Shown here: positions 59,810 through 64,000 of the stretch, one piece after another
Numbering within the stretch: the stretch's first letter is position 1
Layout: every line of letters begins with the position of its first letter
Assembly (NCBI GenBank): GCA_963710355.1
Contig: CAVPZU010000001.1
Location: 806,001 to 870,000 of the forward strand
Direction: 5' to 3'
DNA from: Fen-1359 sp963710355
Lineage (GTDB): Bacteria; Planctomycetota; Phycisphaerae; Sedimentisphaerales; Anaerobacaceae
DNA length: 64,000 nt
Notes under the pieces: model-generated
What the model saw: the letters and a program-made list of their open reading frames with translations, nothing else
Told to the model about the DNA's origin: nothing
Databases searched by the model: none
Program-made: the position numbers and the translations under genes

Positions 59810-60826
59810 TTATTCGCTTTTCAATTGTCTTGTCATCAGGTCTGCAATTGCCTTTTTGACGGGTTTGCTCTCAAAAATGACCTCATAAACAGCTTGTGTT
59901 ATAGGCATCTCGACATTATGCCTTTTTGCAAGTGAAGCAACAGAGCGGCAGGTTGCAACGCCTTCCACAACAGAAACTGTTGCAGCCAGCGCCTCGTCAA
60001 CGGTATATCCTTTGCCTATTCTTTCGCCGAACGAACGGTTCCTGCCCTTTGGCGAAATGCAGGTTGTAACGAGGTCGCCGAGCCCTGCCAGGCCCGCAAA
60101 GGTCTGAGGTTTCGCACCGCACGCAAGACCCAACCGCGTTATCTCGGCAAGCCCCCTGCTCAAAAGCGCTGCCTTTGCATTATCTCCCGCCCCGATACCA
60201 TCGACAATACCTGCGGCTATCGCAATAACATTTTTGCAGGCCGCTGCAACTTCCACTCCGACAACATCAGGATTGGTATAGACCCTGAACCACTCCGTAT
60301 TGAATGTGAGCTGGATATTCTTTGCCAGCTTCTCATCGTCGCTGGCAACGGCGGCGGTGGCTGGCAATTTGCGAACCAGCTCATCGGCTATCGTCGGGCC
60401 TGAAAGGACAGCAGTTTTTAATTTTGAGTTTTTAGTTTTGAGTTTCTGTTCGAGGACATCGGCAAGTATCTGCGTCGGACGCAGCAAAGTTTCGTTCTCA
60501 ATACCTTTTGTGACAGAGACTATCGGAACACCGACAGGCAATTGCGGCCTCAATCGCTCCCAAACACCTCGCATAAACTGGCACGGAACGGCTGATACAA
60601 TAAGCTCCGCAGAATCCAATATGCGATTGTCGTCAGCTTCAAAAACAACCTCATCGGGTATCTTATAGCCAGGCAAAAAAATAGTATTTTCCCTCGCCTT
60701 TGCAATCCGCTTTAGCTGGCGTTCATCATAACCCCACATTCGAACAGGTATCCGCTTATCGGCCAGCAGTATAACAAGAACTGTAGCCATCGCACCATCG
60801 CCGATTATGGAAACATTCTTAAACAT
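59810..60826 (-). CDS. gpsA: NAD(P)-dependent glycerol-3-phosphate dehydrogenase
   Basis: Makes sn-glycerol-3-phosphate from DHAP for phospholipids. NAD-binding VSIIGDGAMATVLVILLA (family usually GxGxxG/A), SAVPCQFMRGV, VTKGIENETL, LSGPTIADELVRKLP, AACKNVIAIAAGIVDGIGAGDNAKAAL (the catalytic Lys is in AACKN) and GLAGLGDLVTTC. Start ATG 60826 (MFKNVSI). A dispersed A-rich repeat (60414-60449) has entered the frame, giving QKLKTKNSKLKTA in a surface loop before the LSGP motif. Confidence 0.94.
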   Translation of the reverse strand: MFKNVSIIGDGAMATVLVILLADKRIPVRMWGYDERQLKRIAKARENTIFLPGYKIPDEVVFEADDNRILDSAELIVSAVPCQFMRGVWERLRPQLPVGVPIVSVTKGIENETLLRPTQILADVLEQKLKTKNSKLKTAVLSGPTIADELVRKLPATAAVASDDEKLAKNIQLTFNTEWFRVYTNPDVVGVEVAAACKNVIAIAAGIVDGIGAGDNAKAALLSRGLAEITRLGLACGAKPQTFAGLAGLGDLVTTCISPKGRNRSFGERIGKGYTVDEALAATVSVVEGVATCRSVASLAKRHNVEMPITQAVYEVIFESKPVKKAIADLMTRQLKSE

Positions 60827-60962
60827 ACCAAGATTAAAACAAGACCGGCACAAAAATGCAATCCCAAATCCTGAATCGGAGGCTTATTCCGTTTTTTTGC
60901 ATTTAGCCGCGAGTTCTTGTCCGCCGTAGTTTTAACGAAGGCGGATCACCGGGGGTCGTTTG

Positions 60963-62285
60963 TTATGAAAGAATTGTCAGTTCCTCAGGATTGAATTTTT
61001 TGAGGACCGGCAGCTGATGCTGACCTAATTTCACCTCGATTTGGACAAAACCATCGTCATATTTCTCCTCGATGATTTTCCCGTGAGCGTGCAGAAAGCT
61101 TATGATTTTCCCGTTCGCAGGGCTGCATTTTAGCCGCAGAACAACCTGACTTCCTTTGCATCTTTCGATGACTGTCCGAGTCAATTGAGCAAGACCAAGG
61201 CCAGTTTTTGCCGAGACAGATACGGCCTGCGGATAAAGTGTCTGGAGCATCTCGAACCGGCTGATATCGGGAACTATGTCCACCTTGTTGAACACCTCGA
61301 GGATTTGTTTCTGGCCGCAGCCAAGCTCTTCGAGAACTTTATTAACCGCACCTATCTGTTTTGACACTTCCGGATTGGAAACATCGATTATATGCAAAAG
61401 CAGGTCGGCGTTGACGGCCTCTTCGAGCGTGGCCTTGAACGATGCCACGAGATGATGCGGCAGATTCTTAATAAAACCCACCGTATCGCTTAACAAAACC
61501 TCGAAGCCTCTATCGAGAATCCATCTCTTTGTCTGCGTATCGAGCGTTGCAAAAAGCCTGTCCTCAACTAACGAATCGGCTCCGGTCAGGGCATTAAGGA
61601 GTGTGCTTTTGCCGGCATTAGTATAACCGACAAGACAAATCTTAAACAATCCGCTGCGGCTATCAATCTCGCGAACCCTTCTTTTGTCGATTTGTTCCAG
61701 CTGCCTCCGCAGGTCGATAATCTTTTTTTTGGCAATCCTGCGGTCGATTTCCAACTGCTTTTCGCCGGTGCCTCTTGTGCCAATTCCCCCTACCGCCCCT
61801 GCTGCAGGCCCGCCCGCAGCGCCGGTTACCGTATCAAGGTGCGACCACATTCCCGTCAGACGAGGCGATGTATATTCGAGCTGGGCAAGGTCAACCTGAA
61901 GCCGTGCCTGTTTGGTCTTCGCCCGCGTGGCAAAAATATCGAGAATCAGTTCGCTGCGGTCGATAATCTTGACGTTGACGATTTCCTCAAGCTCGCGAAT
62001 CTGCCTCGGCAAAAGGTCGTTATCGAAAATGACGACGTCGGCCTTATTTCTGGCCACCCTCAAGGCAAGCTCCTCGGCCTTCCCTTTGCCTATATAAAGG
62101 GCGGGGTTCGGGGAATGAATCTTCTGCTTTAACCTGTCGATGACAACAGCCCCTGCACTCTCCGCCAAGGCGGTTAATTCCATCAAATCATCATTGCCGC
62201 TGCCCGGCAAAATCGCTGCGACTAATATCGCTTTTTCTTTTCTTACCCGCAGGGTCTGTCTGACTCTTCCAATAAAAATCCTCAT
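60963..62285 (-). CDS. hflX: Ribosome-associated GTPase HflX
   Basis: Protein of 440 residues that splits stalled or hibernating 70S ribosomes. N-terminal HflX domain (about 15-190) ending in the glycine-rich GTRGTGEKQLEIDRR and a coiled coil. G domain: G1 VGYTNAGKSTLLNAL, G2/switch ATLDTQTKRW, G3 LSDTVGFIKNLP, G4 FNKVD, G5 VSAKTG. C-terminal HflX domain (about 370-440). Confidence 0.95.
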   Translation of the reverse strand: MRIFIGRVRQTLRVRKEKAILVAAILPGSGNDDLMELTALAESAGAVVIDRLKQKIHSPNPALYIGKGKAEELALRVARNKADVVIFDNDLLPRQIRELEEIVNVKIIDRSELILDIFATRAKTKQARLQVDLAQLEYTSPRLTGMWSHLDTVTGAAGGPAAGAVGGIGTRGTGEKQLEIDRRIAKKKIIDLRRQLEQIDKRRVREIDSRSGLFKICLVGYTNAGKSTLLNALTGADSLVEDRLFATLDTQTKRWILDRGFEVLLSDTVGFIKNLPHHLVASFKATLEEAVNADLLLHIIDVSNPEVSKQIGAVNKVLEELGCGQKQILEVFNKVDIVPDISRFEMLQTLYPQAVSVSAKTGLGLAQLTRTVIERCKGSQVVLRLKCSPANGKIISFLHAHGKIIEEKYDDGFVQIEVKLGQHQLPVLKKFNPEELTILS

Positions 62286-62437
62286 AAAAACAGGTCAATT
62301 TATTTGTATATTTTACCAAATCCGCCTGCAAAACTCAATAAAAACCGAAATTGAATTAAAAAACGGCCTTGCCCGCCGGCAACAATCGTGTAATCCTGAA
62401 AAGAAACCAAGGAAAAAATGCAAATCAGGGGCATTTT

Positions 62438-62466
62438 TTGATTTAAAAATCGCCGATTTATATTAT
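62438..62466 (+). promoter_or_regulatory. Candidate promoter of rpsU
   Basis: TTGATT (62438-62443), a 17-base spacer and TATTAT (62461-62466); an overlapping TATAAT at 62464 is an alternative -10. About 83 bases before the start. Confidence 0.35.
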
Positions 62467-62548
62467 AATGCAGGGTTCGAAGTTTAGAAGTATATTGTTT
62501 TTCGGATTGTTTAAGAAATAACTCTTTAATGAAGGGAAAAGATTCTTT

Positions 62549-62743
62549 ATGCTGAAAGTCAAATCAAGAACGGGCGAATCAATCCAGCAAATGATGAGGC
62601 GGTTCAAGAAACTGTGCGAAAAGGAAGGCTTGATTAGAGACGTTAAAAGGAACAGCTATTTTGAAAAGCCATCCGAGCGGAACCGTCGGCAGGAACGCAA
62701 GGCCAAACGAACGGCCAGTTTCGGCAGCACCAACAGAGAATAA
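62549..62743 (+). CDS. rpsU: 30S ribosomal protein bS21
   Basis: 64 residues: SIQQMMRRFKKLCEKEGLIRDVKRNSYFEKPSERNRR, the bS21 core, with a basic tail. Monocistronic, divergent from hflX. Confidence 0.93.
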   Translation: MLKVKSRTGESIQQMMRRFKKLCEKEGLIRDVKRNSYFEKPSERNRRQERKAKRTASFGSTNRE

Positions 62744-62814
62744 TCATTTTCTGTAACCAGATAATCAAATTTAACAATAAGCCGGATAAATGGATTTTTT
62801 GTTTAACCGGTTTT

Positions 62815-64000
62815 TTATTTTGCCGCAGGCCAGAAGACCTCATCGCCGTTATCAGCCCACCTTTTTATCTTTCCATCCTTGTCTTTTGCCATTACCCCGC
62901 CGTCATCTTTGAAGTTTCTGCCAATGCTGTATAAAGTAAAACCGGTATCGGTCTTTCTGTAAATCAGCGGTTTGTCGCTATAAGAGTCGATTGGAAGTTC
63001 CTTTAAGAAGCCGGCGGCAATCAGGTCATTTAGGCTATCAGGATATTGGCCTTTATCCTCCTTGTATCGCTGCAGGGCAATAGTCGCAACCGTTGCCTGA
63101 ACCTCCGTCTTGTTTCGATAACCTGTCTCAACCACTCTTCCAGATGCAGGAGCAAGCATCCAGAGCAGTAGATTTCCTTTGACAATCTTCATAAATTCTT
63201 TTCCATCGTCAATCATTTCAGAATGGATTTGTGCCGGCGTTTTGTGAGCAATATTGTCATAATAATTATAAAGACGACCAGCCATTTGCCGGGTTTCTCT
63301 CTTGCCCGGCTGAGTGAACAAAATACGGAATGCCGTAGCAAAGTCTGGTCCTGTTTCAGAACCTGATGTCCCTGTCGTTGCGGACAAACCTATAAAATGA
63401 GGTAAATACAAATGACTGCCGAAAACGCTATCTGTAAAACATCTCTGGGTCTCATCATACATAAACAATTTTTCTGCCGCAAAATTTATAACAGAATTTT
63501 CATTGGCGAATGCCCGTTCAAGATTTTCCTGCAGGGCCTTTAGTGCGGGTGAATCGATTTTGTGTTCACCGAGGATGTCGCGAATAGTGCCAACTGATAT
63601 GGCCTCAATTGCAATACCAACCAACTGCTCGATTAAAGTTTTGTTGCCCTGTCTGATGTGCCGGCCTAAACGATAACAGACTGTCAAATCGCTGAATGAA
63701 TCTTCATAACGCCCCTGCTCTGCAAAAAATTGTGCCCGCCAGCTTAAAAACCGAGCGAAAGTTCGAAATTCACCAAGCTCCGGCATAAGAACATAAATCA
63801 TACCCAAATCAGGATGATGATTTTGATATATCCTCCAGTAATAGGGTTTCTGACTGCCTGCGATAACGAGGTCGAAAATCCCCTTATTTGTGGTAATCCA
63901 CTTCTCAATCTTCTCTTTTTCATCGGCCGTTGCCTCATCATATTTTTTCCTTAAAAGCTCTTTCACATCATTATAATCACTATTGGCTTTAAGCAATTGA
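62815..64000 (-). CDS. Hypothetical protein with pseudopilin-like C-terminal segment (truncated at window edge)
   Basis: At least 393 residues; the frame is open to the right edge and the true start lies outside. Most of it (about 1-290) is helical and not recognised. The last 85 residues (QRYKEDKGQYPDSLNDLIAAGFL, then YRKTDTGFTLYSIGRNFKDDGG) resemble the C-terminal domain of GspG-like pseudopilins, but no prepilin signal is seen in this part. Long proteins of this layout are common in planctomycetes. Function unknown. Confidence 0.7.
   Translation of the reverse strand, partial: QLLKANSDYNDVKELLRKKYDEATADEKEKIEKWITTNKGIFDLVIAGSQKPYYWRIYQNHHPDLGMIYVLMPELGEFRTFARFLSWRAQFFAEQGRYEDSFSDLTVCYRLGRHIRQGNKTLIEQLVGIAIEAISVGTIRDILGEHKIDSPALKALQENLERAFANENSVINFAAEKLFMYDETQRCFTDSVFGSHLYLPHFIGLSATTGTSGSETGPDFATAFRILFTQPGKRETRQMAGRLYNYYDNIAHKTPAQIHSEMIDDGKEFMKIVKGNLLLWMLAPASGRVVETGYRNKTEVQATVATIALQRYKEDKGQYPDSLNDLIAAGFLKELPIDSYSDKPLIYRKTDTGFTLYSIGRNFKDDGGVMAKDKDGKIKRWADNGDEVFWPAAK

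Noticed and set aside
1..64000. Programmed ribosomal frameshifting as an explanation for the broken genes
   Set aside because: Shifts go in both directions, occur at unrelated sequences without slippery heptamers or a common signal, and affect housekeeping genes. Indel errors explain them more simply.
1..64000. CRISPR array or cas genes
   Set aside because: No regularly spaced direct repeats and no Cas-like protein were found; the repeats seen are dispersed.

Overview
The window reads as a chromosomal contig from an anaerobic Gram-negative planctomycete, most likely of the Phycisphaerae/Sedimentisphaerales type. This is inferred from gene content, not from a marker gene. The main pointers are pyruvate:ferredoxin oxidoreductase, an exosortase-linked exopolysaccharide locus, Kdo/LPS genes, a PilMNO-GspEF secretion/pilus block, AmmeMemoRadiSam genes and many short dispersed repeats in and between genes.

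Layout. 0-3 kb: 3' end of nifJ and an AT-rich acetyltransferase. 3.7-17 kb: an orphan MacB-type permease, then an exopolysaccharide locus (Wza-like lipoprotein, exosortase, EpsI-like partner, a very large TPR protein, a Wzz/BY-kinase, a nucleotide-sugar epimerase). 17-21.6 kb: a PEGA lipoprotein, a short pheT, and fhs. 21.6-26 kb: an accessory strip with a TIR-domain gene and a PD-(D/E)XK nuclease gene that look like two gene cassettes (shared 13-bp boundary motif, attC-like site), an AP2-domain remnant, an EF-hand protein, a 6S RNA and two MITE-like elements. 26-32 kb: radical-SAM-linked protein, RNase E/G, kdsD, kdsC and an LptC-like gene. 32-38 kb (minus strand): HAD phosphatase, acyl-CoA dehydrogenase and etfBA, with a foreign-looking gene wedged between etfB and etfA and flanked by 33-bp direct repeats. 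38-49 kb: tRNA-Arg, an AmmeMemoRadiSam cluster, a giant spermidine-synthase-like/FMN/polyferredoxin fusion, a DUF6132-like/thioredoxin/ArsR operon, an outer-membrane protein, a RhaD-like aldolase and tRNA-Val. 49-64 kb: a beta-barrel protein, a minus-strand pseudopilin-GspF-PilT-GspE-PilP/O/N/M block, gpsA, hflX, rpsU and an edge-truncated hypothetical gene.

A caution for all use of this annotation: at least 17 genes or gene parts are interrupted by single-base shifts, with the correct protein continuing at once in another frame. Housekeeping genes (fhs, etfA, kdsD, nifJ) are among them, so uncorrected sequencing or assembly indels are the simplest explanation. Each fragment is listed and its partner named.

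The most interesting items are the cassette-like TIR/nuclease pair, the gene inserted at the 3' end of etfB, the membrane fusion protein of about 1,350 residues, the small ArsR-controlled thioredoxin operon, and the dispersed repeats that have entered coding frames.
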